DNA of 64,000 nucleotides from Capronia americana (taxonomy: Eukaryota > Ascomycota > Eurotiomycetes > Chaetothyriales > Herpotrichiellaceae), in NCBI GenBank assembly GCA_016110215.1, contig JADWQD010000016.1, positions 920,151-984,150 of the forward strand, read 5' to 3'. Shown here one piece after another: positions 10,907-21,954 of the stretch; the stretch's first letter is position 1, and the number at the start of each line of letters is the position of its first letter. The translations under genes and the position numbers were made by a program. The notes under the pieces were generated by a model. That model was not told the DNA's origin, did not search any database, and worked only from the letters and a program-made list of their open reading frames with translations.

Positions 10907-12166
10907 ATGGCACGCTCCCCCCTCTCTGTCATGAACAGCCTTCCTTCTCAACCAAATCGAAATACCATCCTAGCTTTTGTATCTTTTGTTGGATTCCTTT
11001 TCCTTTTGATCGTGTGGCATTCCTCCTCCTCGAGTTTCGGGGTGATATTCCAGCAGTCGTCATCTTCGCGCGCCGGGATCAGCAGTTCACGCCAGAAGTC
11101 GCTGCAACCTATCCAGAATGCCACGCTAGGGGTAAGTCTCCGGCTCGCGCACTGGCATCGTTTTGGCTGACCGAGTTTTAAGTTTGAGCGAATCCTCGCC
11201 ATCAATTTGCCCGAGAGAACGGACCACAGAGATGGTTTGATCCTTGCTGCTGCTGTGTCAAACCTGCACATTGAGCGTGTAGACGGTGTCCGCGGGAACA
11301 CAATCCTCGATAAAGTTCTTCCGCCCGACCATCCCGAGCATATTGATCCGGCTCGTCTTGGGAGCTGGCGTGCCCATATCAACGCTATCAGCCGGTGAGC
11401 TTTTCCTCAAAGTCGTCGCCGCTATCGAGTGCTGATCCCTCCTAGCGTCGTGGAGAACAATTGGACGTCAGCATTGATCCTTGAAGATGATGTGGATTGG
11501 GACATCAGATTGAGGTCATTGCTCACAGACTTCGCGCTGGCATCTGACACCCTTCTCTCGCGGCATGATTCGGCTGCGCTCAAGTTCCGCGAGCTTTCCT
11601 TCTCGCACACTCCCGTCACGTCACCCTACGGCGATGGGTGGGATGTCCTGTGGCTGGGACATTGTGGAATGGAAATATCCGATTCCTCTTCCAGAGTGAT
11701 CCATGAGAACGATGAAAGTGTCCCCGAGATTCGTTTTCTTCATTCCTGGAACCGAGATGAGGTTTCGCCACTGGTCGACTATCCACCACACACGCGAGTC
11801 GTGGGCGAACAACACGAAGGGGTGTGCTCCCTGGCGTACGCTGTTTCTCAAGCTGGTGCTCGCGGGCTTTTGAACAGTCTAGGCTTGAAGCGGGTGGACA
11901 ACGCGTTCGACTTGATGTTACGCGAATGGTGTGAGGGAATCCACGAAGAGCATTCCAACCGCTGTATCGGGGTTTTACCCCAGCTGTTCGACCATTACAG
12001 ACCTAAAGGACCGTCCGAGGTTGACAGCGACATATCAGCGCCAAACGGTGGGACCCGAAATCAACCTTTTACACAAAACGTTCGCTGGAGCGTGCGGCTC
12101 AACATGGACAAGCTACTTCGCGGCGAAACGGACTACACCGACCAGTGGCCGGACTCCAAAGTGTGA
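10907..12166 (+). CDS. Glycosyltransferase family 25 (LPS/procollagen galactosyltransferase-like), type II membrane protein
   Basis: Three exons: 10907-11131, 11183-11394, 11446-12166; both introns are 51 nt with GTAAGT/GTGAGC donors. The product is 385 aa. A single signal-anchor helix follows a short N-terminus (TILAFVSFVGFLFLLIVWHS), then a Ser-rich stem. The catalytic domain starts at the exon 2 boundary with FERILAINLPERTDHRDGL, the hallmark opening of GT25, followed by GSWRAHINAI (the conserved GCxxSH position) and ALILEDDVDWD, the metal-binding acidic motif. HEGVCSLAYAVSQAGARGLL matches the C-terminal part of the fold. Fungal GT25-like proteins are probably Golgi enzymes adding a hexose to a secreted glycoconjugate; donor and acceptor are not known here. 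The start could also be the ATG eight codons downstream at 10931. Confidence 0.92.
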
Positions 12167-12572
12167 CCTCGAAGGACATTATATAGGTGGGCGCAAAGAT
12201 TGCCAAACAGCCGGTTTGAAAAAAGTGGAGAAATGCATGAAGATGGCGACCACAACTGTATTCGACGTCGTCAAGTACGCCGAGAGGTAATGGCAGTGAT
12301 CAGGCACTCCTGCGCTCAGCTTGGTTCTTACGGCCAAGGGTACGCAGATTGGATATCGCCGGACGTCGACACCGACGACGGCAGGATCAAGACTTTGTTG
12401 GATATGAAAGGCGGAGCTCTAGCGGGAAGGGAATTTAAGCAGCCACAACGACATGTGAAGACAAATCTAGGATACAAACACCAAGACATCATAAGCGAAG
12501 TCTAACACGTTGAATGGCCGCTCAGTTCAACGGCACCGGCGGGCGCGTTGAAGGGCGCCAATTTCGGTATCA
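12167..12572. other. Convergent intergenic region
   Basis: 3' ends of the GT25 and monooxygenase genes face each other here. No gene seen. Confidence 0.6.
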
Positions 12573-14499
12573 TCACATTCTCCATACGATGGCCTGCACA
12601 ACAATGCCCAAGAACCCCACAACGAAGACGCTCAGAGCCGTCCTGCTCCAGGTGGTCTCTTCCACTACTCTGCGGATCTTGGTTGTCGCACCATTTCTTC
12701 CCAGCATGTCAAAATCACCCGCGGCCGATCCGAACGCATAGTAGTCCGCCCAGTCGACCGCCGACAGATTGTTCTGGTAGTCGATCGCCGTGCCAGCCCA
12801 GTTGTTGGTTATGATCCCGTCATCACGTTTCCACCAACTATTACAGTTCGGGTCCGAAAACGACGTCTTCTGTAACGCCAGCTGCAGGTCATGCCAATAG
12901 CTCAAGGTCTTTTCCTCCAATGGACAGAGTGCTAGGGTCTGACCTTCGCGGCGTACTTGGAGCACCTTGTCCATCAGAACGGAGAGGTACTTGGTCTGGG
13001 CTTCGATGACAAGGATGAGGGAGTTGTGGGAGAGGTTGGTGTTGGGACCGTACAACATGGCAAAGTTGGGCAGATCTGGGACCGTCACCCCTTTGTACGC
13101 GTAGGGAGCATGAGCCCAGATCTCATCGAGGGGTTTCCCATTTCGTCCCGTGATCTTGATAGGCGACAGGAATGAGAAGGTGTCAAATCCAGTGGCCAGC
13201 ACAATCAGGTCGAACTTGTCCACAGAGTCTTTTCCCTTGAACTTGATCCCGTCGGCAGTGAACCGTTCTATCCCGCTCGTTTCCAGCTTGACATTCTTCC
13301 GCAGCAGTGTAGGGTAGTAGTCATCGCTGATGACCGTCCGCTTGCAACCGGGGTGATACGTCGGCGCCAGCTTCTCCCACAGGTCAGGCCGATCCGGCAG
13401 CTGCTCTCTCAGCAGGCTGGAGTTCATAGCCCTCATCAGGTCGGTGTATGCAGAATCCGACTTCGTCACAGCGGAATGGAATGACTCTCTGAAGTCCATG
13501 GCCTCGGCTCGAGCTCGTCGCCGTGTCGGTGGAAGATAGGTGAACAACGCTTGCTGCCATTTAGGGATGTCCGAGTCGTGGCGCGGGATCACCCAGGCCG
13601 GTGTTCTTTGACAGATGGTGAGCAGAGACGCCAGTTTGGCAACTTCCGGGGCTATCTGAGCCGTAGTCGCGCCTGGAATGGGTCAGAATTTGTAGCAAGC
13701 AGCAGATGGCTCGCGTGCTTTACCGGTTCCAATTATGGCAATCCGCTTTCCTCGCAGATTGTAGCTCCAGTCCCACCGGGCCGAATGCATTATCTTGCCC
13801 TCGTAGTCGCCGTAGCCCGGGACATCGATGCCTTTCGGCTTGTTGAGCTGTCCCGTCGCAGCAACCAAGAAGTCGCTGGTGATCTTGTAGGAAGAGGTGA
13901 ACTCCGACTCCTTCCCGCCGCCTACCGTGACAGTGGTCTCCCACTTCAAGGCCTTGTCGTCCCAATGCGCTTCTTCGACTGCAGAGTGGAACCGGGCATG
14001 CTTGTAGAGACCGTACTTTTGCGCAACATCTGTCAAATAGTCCTGTTTCAGCGCGTCAGAGGGCATGAGACCACACGCCGGGATGGAGACACTGACAAGT
14101 ATCTCTTCCTGGCCAGGGTAACGACGAGACCACCGGGGGTTCTGTGCGAAGGAATACGAGTAGAGCACGCTGAAGACGTCGCAGCAGCAACCGGGGAACT
14201 TGTTGTCTCGCCTTTTGGTGTCAGCGACTCGCACAACGACGGCGGGCATCTCGTGGGCTCAGGAGCACTCACCACGTGCCGCCAAAGCCGCCGCTCTTCT
14301 CCAATATCACAAAGTTCCTCACCTGCCGGTTGACAAGCAAGTCAATTGCCGTACATATTCCCGATATCCCTCCCCCGATTATCACCACCGCAGCACTCGT
14401 AAGGTTGTGGTTGGTCACAGAAGACGAGAGCCATTCTTCACCATCAACTTCAGCCTCACGATTGCGATATGAAGGGAGATGGCTTGATTTGGAAAACAT
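12573..14499 (-). CDS. Flavin-binding monooxygenase, Baeyer-Villiger type, with C-terminal membrane anchor
   Basis: Four exons: 14273-14499, 14097-14211, 13724-14042 and 12573-13672 (introns 61, 54 and 51 nt), 586 aa. The 54-nt intron at 14043-14096 (GTCAGT...CTGAC...ACAG) keeps the frame open, so a naive reading inserts 18 spurious residues; removing it restores PGQEEIL joined to DYLTDVAQKYGL. Seen: FAD-binding IGGGISG (41-47), GGTWRDNKFPG, the Baeyer-Villiger fingerprint YEGKIMHSARWD (about 194-205), a second nucleotide-binding IIGTGATTAQ formed across the last intron, and VLATGFDTF. The last 25 residues (ALSVFVVGFLGIVVQAIVW) form a hydrophobic tail, suggesting ER or other membrane attachment. 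These enzymes use NADPH, FAD and O2 to insert oxygen into ketones or oxygenate N/S; the substrate is unknown. An in-frame ATG at 14535 is an alternative start. Confidence 0.93.
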
Positions 14500-15243
14500 A
14501 TTGATATTCGTCACTATAACATGGCGGACGATCACTCTGACCTCGCAGCAGCTGGCATGCTATATCAAGGGGACCGAGAGACATCCCTAGAGGCGTTGCC
14601 GCATCGTCGCTGATACATTGGCACTTCACGCCGACCATTGCTCGCCAGAGTCAATGTGATACGCAATGCGGTAGTCCTCCCTGCGTGGGCGTGCTTTGAG
14701 AGTCGGTCGTCGGACGGTCACAGCTTGTATGAGATGCTGAAAAGGGAGCGTGGCGATCAGTCCCGAAACTCGTGCTCTGACGGGAGTGGCTGTGGTGGTG
14801 AGTAAGAGCGCTGAAGGCCTGGATGGGAGTTCTTGACTGGTGTTGTCGACTACACTCAGGCAATTTGGGGGTCCAATGGGACCATGCAGCACTATCCCGT
14901 AACAAGTAGTTGGCTGAGCGTCCGGCTCCGGCTCCGACTCCTCGGCCACTTCGGTACCTCTGAACACCGGGGACGCGATGCATATGAAAATGACACCGCT
15001 CAGATCGGGGCCGAGGAACCATGTTGTCACCAAGCAGTGGTATAGGGACAACGGACACAGGCGACGATGTAACAGGAGACTGTTCGATAGCCATCATCGA
15101 CTCAAAGTGTAATGGTGATGCCTGCGATCCATGAAACGAAAGTATCGTGTCCGGCTTATCTCATACATCATATCCTTTCCTTGAAAGGCGAACGCGTACA
15201 CCATTGTTGCAAGCCCCTCCTCAACACCCGTAGCAACCCATAC
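14500..15243. other. Intergenic, no gene seen
   Basis: Upstream of the monooxygenase and downstream of the transcription-factor-domain gene, both minus strand. Open frames here lack motifs and codon bias. Confidence 0.55.
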
Positions 15244-17055
15244 TCATAGTCTCGGCATGGGCATAAAGAACGAAGACAAGGTTATCTGATGATACGTCTG
15301 CGTGCCTTCTTCCAGAAAAGCTCCGAACCCTCGACCATACCTGACGTTCGGTAATCCAGTAGGACTTCCTGGTGCCGCCTTTTCTTTCGCCGCTCTTGAG
15401 AATTTCAGGGGCAAATAGACCGATGCGGTCTTTACTTCGGCACCCAAGGAGGGATCGTATGGCCACTTGACGAAGAAGATGCGTATCTCACCCGTCTCCC
15501 AATACTGATGATCCTCCCATATGCGGAGCCGTCGGGATTCGGGAACGTCACTTGCTTCGGTGACATTGAGACCTTCTTCTTCGAGCTCCATCAGCGTCTG
15601 CATGATAGTGCTGCCAGTGCAACCCTGGAGGTCGCCTTCGGTCCGATTTGTCTGAGCCAGCAGAGTAATAGCTGACCGTCGGATGATTGGGTCCCGACAT
15701 CGTCCAGCTATGAACGCGAGGGTGTCGATGACGCCAGAGTCAATACCGAACGATGTAGTCCTGGAAGCTTTGGCTGGGGTTCCGATTGCATCTTTGTAAA
15801 GCTCGATTATCTCCGCAAACCTGTCCACGTGGCGGTCATAGGTGCATTCTTCGCCGGTGCCAAGCGTATCGAACAGGATTGAGGCGACGAGTGCAGCGGC
15901 CCGGAGGAGCTTTTTAGAGGTGATCAATGCCTCGTACCGTTCGAGTTTAGTCACTGGGGTGTCATCGAGAGCCGCGACCCAGTTAGATAGTAGAGCTTGC
16001 AACTGTTCTCGCTGTTCGCAGTGTAGTAGCGAGGCATCGATGTTCTCCTGTGCCCAATCCACTATCTCCTCGAGCTTGTTACGTCCCTCCAGAAGGTTGC
16101 CAAAGCAGTAGGGGATTTCTGGCTGTGCCAGACGATGTTCTGTCTTGCTTCGCTTGATGGCTGCACTTAGGGTCAGGGCAGAAGGGATATCGACGATGCT
16201 ACAAAATCGCATCCGCAAGCGCTCGATGATGGGCCGGAGAAAGTTGTTCAGCACGGTTTTTTCACTGTCCGACAGGACAAGGTCGCCAGATGCCAGTCTT
16301 GCATCAATGTCGGTGATCAGACTGTAGCCGGATTTGAGTAGTTGATAAGCAGTGCGACTGTCCTGTAAGTTTTGCAGGCAGATGAATATGACACAGGAGA
16401 TCAAGGTCGTGATGTCCGACATTGCCGTCTCGTAGGCCATGCGAGTTGCTTTGCTACTTTGATGCAGAGCCAGTTGCTGCAAGTCCGAACGTTCATTCGA
16501 CTCCCCATCCACTTCGGAGGATTCATGAAGGGCACCGAGAGCGACTACTCCGTGGAGTATAGAGCGATTGAGGTGACATGCTTGCAGGATGAGTTTGTTC
16601 CAGAACGCTGCGTCTCTCCACCCAGACCACTCTGGAGCTGTCCTCTGGCAGAAGAAAACCAGGCTGCGGAGTTCTTGGGGCTCGAGTCCCGGGAAGGCGC
16701 TGACGGCCTGAAGTAACCTGCTGGACGGACTGATCGGAGACGTGTAGGTTGGGGATAGCGCGGAAAAGACAGAACGGTGGTGTTCGGGACTTAGAGCCCG
16801 TACATTTGTATCCAGGCGAAGCTCAGGCTGTCCGGGAGCGACGGGCTGCTGTTCGGGTGATGGCCGATCTTTGGTTCTATGCTTCCGAGGCGACTTGTCA
16901 CTTGTCGATCCAGATCTGGCCGCCGCCTCCGCTTTGGCTCTCACCTGTCTTTCGTGCTGGACGTGTTTGCGGATTTGCTTCGTTTCCGCTCTGGAGCTTC
17001 GCGAGAGAACGGTCGAACCAGAGTCCTTATTGATCCATAGTAACGATTCCGGCAT
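15244..17055 (-). CDS. Fungal-specific transcription-factor-domain protein without zinc cluster
   Basis: Single exon, 603 aa. The N-terminus (LLWINKDSGSTVLSRSSRAETKQIRKHVQHERQ, given here by its key words WINKD and RSSRAE) is the short conserved segment seen in a large ascomycete group whose members keep the middle homology helices of Zn2Cys6 regulators but lack the CxxCxxxxKxxC cluster. A basic Lys/Arg-rich linker (KSPRKHRTKDRPSP) follows, then helical repeats from about residue 110 (VFFCQRTAPEWSGW, FWNKLILQACHLNRSILHGVVALGALHES). No DNA-binding motif is visible, so direct DNA binding is doubtful. It lies between the monooxygenase and the permease, all on the minus strand, so a regulatory link is possible but unproven. 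Confidence 0.85.
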   Translation of the reverse strand: MPESLLWINKDSGSTVLSRSSRAETKQIRKHVQHERQVRAKAEAAARSGSTSDKSPRKHRTKDRPSPEQQPVAPGQPELRLDTNVRALSPEHHRSVFSALSPTYTSPISPSSRLLQAVSAFPGLEPQELRSLVFFCQRTAPEWSGWRDAAFWNKLILQACHLNRSILHGVVALGALHESSEVDGESNERSDLQQLALHQSSKATRMAYETAMSDITTLISCVIFICLQNLQDSRTAYQLLKSGYSLITDIDARLASGDLVLSDSEKTVLNNFLRPIIERLRMRFCSIVDIPSALTLSAAIKRSKTEHRLAQPEIPYCFGNLLEGRNKLEEIVDWAQENIDASLLHCEQREQLQALLSNWVAALDDTPVTKLERYEALITSKKLLRAAALVASILFDTLGTGEECTYDRHVDRFAEIIELYKDAIGTPAKASRTTSFGIDSGVIDTLAFIAGRCRDPIIRRSAITLLAQTNRTEGDLQGCTGSTIMQTLMELEEEGLNVTEASDVPESRRLRIWEDHQYWETGEIRIFFVKWPYDPSLGAEVKTASVYLPLKFSRAAKEKAAPGSPTGLPNVRYGRGFGAFLEEGTQTYHQITLSSFFMPMPRL

Positions 17056-17873
17056 TGCGTGGAGTCAGCGGTGCCACACTTGTTACCAACCGGCAAAATG
17101 AACTGGTGACAATTATGCGATACGGTGCGACTTTGATTTGGGTTTTCTGTGTGAGCTGCTCTTTCAGGATGTTGGGCAATCGAGGCGTTATTGTCATTTC
17201 GATAACGCCGCCATCAGCGGCTTCAAGGTCATATTTGATCTGTTAAGGCCGACCGTTCGTAAAATCCAAGCGATAGCAAACGGTTCCTCGGTCGAGACTT
17301 GGGAAGGTTACGTGTATCCGGACATCGGACGAAGAATGGGCCGTTTCAAATTCGCTACTAAAGCCCATGGGTTTGACTTGGCATGGAGCCATTCCAGAGT
17401 GCTTTGGTGTCGCGAGCCATACTGATGGTGTGCTCGCGCTGCCTTTTGGGGTAGGCCTCGACTCGTTGATGATTGGAATAAGATTCTCTAACAGGCAAGG
17501 AGGAGGAACCTTGGGGGGAACAAGGAATCGAGGTTGGGGCTACGGCCGCCTGCAGTTAGTCGCTCGCTCACCTGGGCAAGGGGGGGGTCCATGACACCGT
17601 CCCTCGGTTCGTCCTTTCGCGATCGCTAAGTAACTTCAAGCTCTTCTTAGACCTTCTAGCCCTGCCGCAGAACGAAGACTTGCGAAGCTCATGACGCGGC
17701 ATAGTCTTATGTAGAACTAACGGTGTCAATGGTAAGTTCTGGCATTGGTAATTATGTGCGCGCGAAACAGAAACATCAGGCCTTGCAGGCTAGAATGCTC
17801 GACGTGCAACGGCGCGGATTGCTAGGCCGTCTCGGAGATATTCACTGCAGCCGTTGACGTGCTGTTCGTCCCC
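17056..17873. other. Intergenic, no gene seen
   Basis: About 0.8 kb between the transcription-factor-domain gene and the permease gene. No coding signal seen; contains a short G-run near 17,580. Confidence 0.55.
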
Positions 17874-19664
17874 TCACTCCGACTTGATTTCTCCCTTCTC
17901 GAAATCCAGCCCCTTATTCTCACTGCTGCTGTGATCAGATTGACCTTCGAGAACCTCCACCCCATCGTCGGTGACGTGTACGTTGATACGAGGGCCCTTG
18001 AACCACTTCCTGCCATCAATCGCATACCAGGACATGGCAAGAAACATCGCGCCTCCATATATCAGACAAGTCCAGTTCATGGTCAGCGCATTCAAATCTT
18101 TACCCTTGACCGCCGGGAAGCATAGAGCTGGAACAATTAACAACCACCAACCAAAAGCGACCGCCCCCAGTGGCTTCGACCATCGACCGAGATGCCAAGG
18201 ACCTGAGGACCAAGAAGTCAGCAGCTACGCATGCTTGGACACGCGTTCGGACTTACCAGGCTTGAACCTTCCATTATCGAAAAACAACTTCAATGCCACG
18301 GGCGTGGTGAATGCCGTGTACTGAGCAATGGCACCAAGGCTAAATACCGCACCAATAGCCACCGGGCTGGCAAACATCAACAGCCCCAGCAACGCCGCCA
18401 CCGTCAGGACGCCCCAAGTCGCATACACGGGTGTCTTCGTCCTGGGGTGAACTTGACTCCACCATCGTGAGCCGGGAATGGCTCCGTCCCGGGAATAGGC
18501 GAAGACAACGCGTGTTGCCGTGATGGTACAGCTCTCTCCCACGAAGAACTGCGCAATGATGTTCAGAGAAAACATGGCCAAGCCGGCCCTTTTGCCCAGA
18601 ACTTGCAGGCACAGGCTTCCAAACGGCTGTCCATATTGTCCCGCCACAACATCGGTGATATCCTTCACAGTCCAACAAATAACCCAGATAATGATCCAGC
18701 CAAGCCATAATCCAAGCTGAGCGGTCATGACGATAGCACGTGGCGATGCGATATTGGCGTTGCTGCATTCTTCGGAGAGATGAAACGGCGCGTCGTACCC
18801 TGACATGGTCCAGATCGTCGTCAGAAACCCCATGATTACACTCCATCCTATTGGCCATTCCGTTCCATTCTCAAACTTGGTCCAGACGTCGTGGCTGTTG
18901 TTGGTCTTGGGGTGGTTGATCGAACCCACCGGGAACCAAATGACGAAGATGATCACCACAATGACATTCCATACTGTGCCAATCTTATTCAGCCAGCCGA
19001 TGAACCACGTCGATTGCATAGTGACAAGACCATTGATGAAAAGCAGAAGCAGCAGGGTAAGGTAGGTATGCCATGTCTTGGGTTCGTAGTCAGGATACGC
19101 AATCATGCCACAGGTGATCAACATCGACGCCAACGCATAATTGACCGAACAAGGACCTGTCACAAACCCACAGAAGTTGGACCACCCCACAAACCAACTC
19201 GCCAGCGGTCCCCATCCGTCAGGAGCAAGCACGGCGGAGGCATAGTAAAGACCTCCCGCGGTCGGCATACTCGAGCACAATTCGGCCATGGTGAAAGCAG
19301 TCGCCTGGATGATGACCGCCGAGATGAGCCATCCCCACATGGCACCACCTGTGCCCGAGTATCCCAAGCTGTAGCTAATCGTAGACGCGACGGAAGGCAG
19401 CAGCCCGAGAACGGCAAATGAAACGGAGAAAGACTCCCAGATGGTGAAGTCCCTGGGATTCGATCAGCCTGCGGTCACGGCCGGTAGCACTGGGAGACCA
19501 TACCTCTTGAATTCTTGTTTGTATCCCAAAGCGGCCAGAGTCACCTCGTCCTTGGTGGCACCCTCCTCCAAGACCGCATGGCTGTGTCGCTGTGCGAACA
19601 CGGATGTGACACCGACAGCGTTTTCGTCGACAACAGAGATAGATCCCTTCCGAGGACTTGCCAT
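17874..19664 (-). CDS. APC-superfamily amino-acid/GABA-type permease
   Basis: Three exons: 19504-19664, 18257-19452, 17874-18202 (introns 51 and 54 nt), 561 aa. Start MASPRKGSISVVDENAV at 19664. A hydrophilic N-tail ends in LAALGYKQEFKRDFTIWESF, the typical entry to helix 1 in fungal amino-acid, choline and GABA permeases, with the junction formed exactly across intron 1. About twelve membrane helices follow: SVSFAVLGLLPSVASTISY, GGAMWGWLISAVIIQATAF, ELCSSMPTAGGLYYASAVL (conserved E-x-x-S-x-x-P-x-x-G-G-x-Y), ASWFVGWSNFCGFVTGPCS and so on. The C-tail is acidic. It should carry an amino acid or related amine across the plasma or vacuolar membrane with protons; the substrate cannot be assigned. 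A region of more than 2 kb upstream separates it from the divergent NIPA gene. Confidence 0.93.
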
Positions 19665-21954
19665 GGTGTCAAAAGCTAGGAGCTTGATGGTCCAAGGGGA
19701 CAAGGCGGAAAATTGGGCACAGGACAGGCTTTATCCGCACGTCTGTCCAGGGTGTTGTCGTTGTAGATTTAAGCGCACTCGATAAGATTGTCTCCGCATG
19801 TGGGAACGATTTCCCGGATACGGGTGGTCTCACCACGTTGACGAGGAGAAGTAGAGACACTAACCCTCGAAATAGAAGGAGAGAATGCACCCAGGCTGTT
19901 CCAAGACTTGCCTGGTTGAGGCGCGACGGATGTCTGCTGAGACACTAGACTCATGTAGAGTTCGTGATTGGCGAGAGGAGGAGTTGGCGAGGATCATAAA
20001 CTGTTGTCGTTGGTCTTATCAGCAACCGACGTTCTGGTTTCGAGGATGAGAGGCGCACATCTTTAGCTGCCGGCGTCGAGCGTGGCGGAATTCGTAGCTT
20101 GTGCAATGCTTGGGTAGCTCCTCGCCAACTTGGAGTGGGCGGAGGTTTCATTCGTTAGGCTCTGGGGAGAAAGATAGACCTGCATTCAGTAGCGTGCATG
20201 ATTTGACCTGGACAAGCATTATCAGTGGTACCAAGATAAAGCGTTGCAATTATTGGCGTTTCTGACGATATCTTTTATCAAAGCTTGACACGAGCTCTTG
20301 CATCCCACGTGGCAACGCTGCGCAACCGGCAGCTGTCCTGCGATAGTCTCGATCGCAATCGCATCTCCATGTGGTTATGGTGGTTGTAGCGGACGCGAGT
20401 TCAGCAGAAGTGTAACGAGACCGGGCGTCCAGCCCTATGAAAACGCGAGAATGTCCTAGTACGTAAGCGCAATCAATGACTGTCCCAGCCGAACCTTGTA
20501 GGGGAGAGGCTAATGACAAAGTGCTCTGAAGATTGCAAGTTAGAGTGTGGGAAGGAGATGCCATTGTCACGATAGGAAGATGGCCGGTGTGAGGCTATAC
20601 GAAGCAGATTGCTGGATGGGTTTGTTTGGGGGAGCACAACTTGTTCTCAGTATCTGCCTCAGCGCCGTCATTGCTATTCGGACCCGTAGACTGACCAACA
20701 GCGACTACCTGCTCTACCAGGTGCTTCGTGTGTTTGGCTGAATGGCATAAGTCGGCATTTGAATGAAGTTGCTCGTTTGCAGGGTGCAAGATCCTCATAC
20801 GGCATTCTAGTTTCTACTACGGGGCAGACACAATGCGAGAGTGCGATCTCCAGAGAAAGTGTCGAGCGCGTACACTGAACATCCGCGTAGTATGAATCAC
20901 GCACGAGTGGGGTAGCGTAGAGTCGAGGAACATGCTCAAGCGGTAATAAGCATATCTGAGACTCAGGGGAAGGGAGGTCTGAAACAGTTGAGAGGTTGGA
21001 GAACGGTGGATCGTGCAAACAGGAGTTGAGATACTTCACATGACACCGATCGCGCGTGAGAGGAACCATGGTCTGATCGGGTCGTGGCCAGTGACGAGAA
21101 GGTTGATCGCGAGACCGTGACTGGGAGGGTTTTGGATGTGGCCCGCAGCGTAAACCGCGATGATGCTCAAACACAGCCTCAACGCGCGCGGTGTCTCGGT
21201 GCGTTTGCATGAGCCAGGAGGGGAGGCAGCGACGCGACAATGCTGGTGGTAGTAGCCATGGTCCTGAGATTACTCCGGACTGGCGTTGGGAAGGAGTGGT
21301 TAGGTGCTGAGCTCACTCCGGTGAATATCGATAACGAGCAGGAGGCCCCCAGCAACGGGAGGGTTGGTCCAGACTCCGCGGGTCCAAGGACGGCATTCCC
21401 ACAGGCATCCCCTGCTTTTGCAGTGGGTTTCCAAGACTCTGATGCCAGCGGGTCCACCACCAGCCAACCTTTTTCACTCGTCAACTTGTGTCTCAGGCGC
21501 TAGCACAAGCCACAACTTGCGTCAGTGGTTGGTAGATCTCACTTTCCGCATGCTCGAATGTTCAGCTCTCCCATTCACTCAGCATTCTCTGTACTCTTCC
21601 ACGCTGAACACTTTCGCCATAACGACTCTCAGAGTCCCACGAACACGCCGTACTTGAATCCAGTCACCGAGACTGTGGGCAGTTAAAGTCCGCCTCGTGC
21701 ACACACGCCGCCCTCTCTACCACTGCATTGTTTACGCCCTCCTCGAAACGCACCCTATCGAGGCCGATTGACGACTGTCCTTGCCATCTCGACGATATTC
21801 ACCCGGGGATCAACCTGTCGAAAATTAAATCAGCATTCGACAACCTCCTCCGTCCCGAACCCGTGTAACGGTATCGCGTTCATGGCTACCACCTCATAGA
21901 GTACATCCACCTCCAGCCGCCATCAGTGGCGCCTCAACCTACCTCCTCCATACC
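19665..21954. promoter_or_regulatory. Long divergent intergenic region (2.3 kb), permease / NIPA transporter
   Basis: No gene could be supported. A 54-codon frame at 20580-20744 (+) has one hydrophobic stretch (GAQLVLSICLSAVIAI) but no other evidence. Minus-strand frames between 20.7 and 21.5 kb look like chance. The last 250 bp before 21955 are pyrimidine-rich, as usual for a fungal 5' leader. Confidence 0.5.

Noticed and set aside
20580..20744. 54-codon plus-strand frame with a hydrophobic stretch
   Set aside because: No supporting signal, neighbour or motif; chance hydrophobic frames of this size are common.
20674..21484. Minus-strand frames of 100-190 codons in the long divergent region
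   Set aside because: Composition of random GC-rich sequence, no conserved-looking motif.
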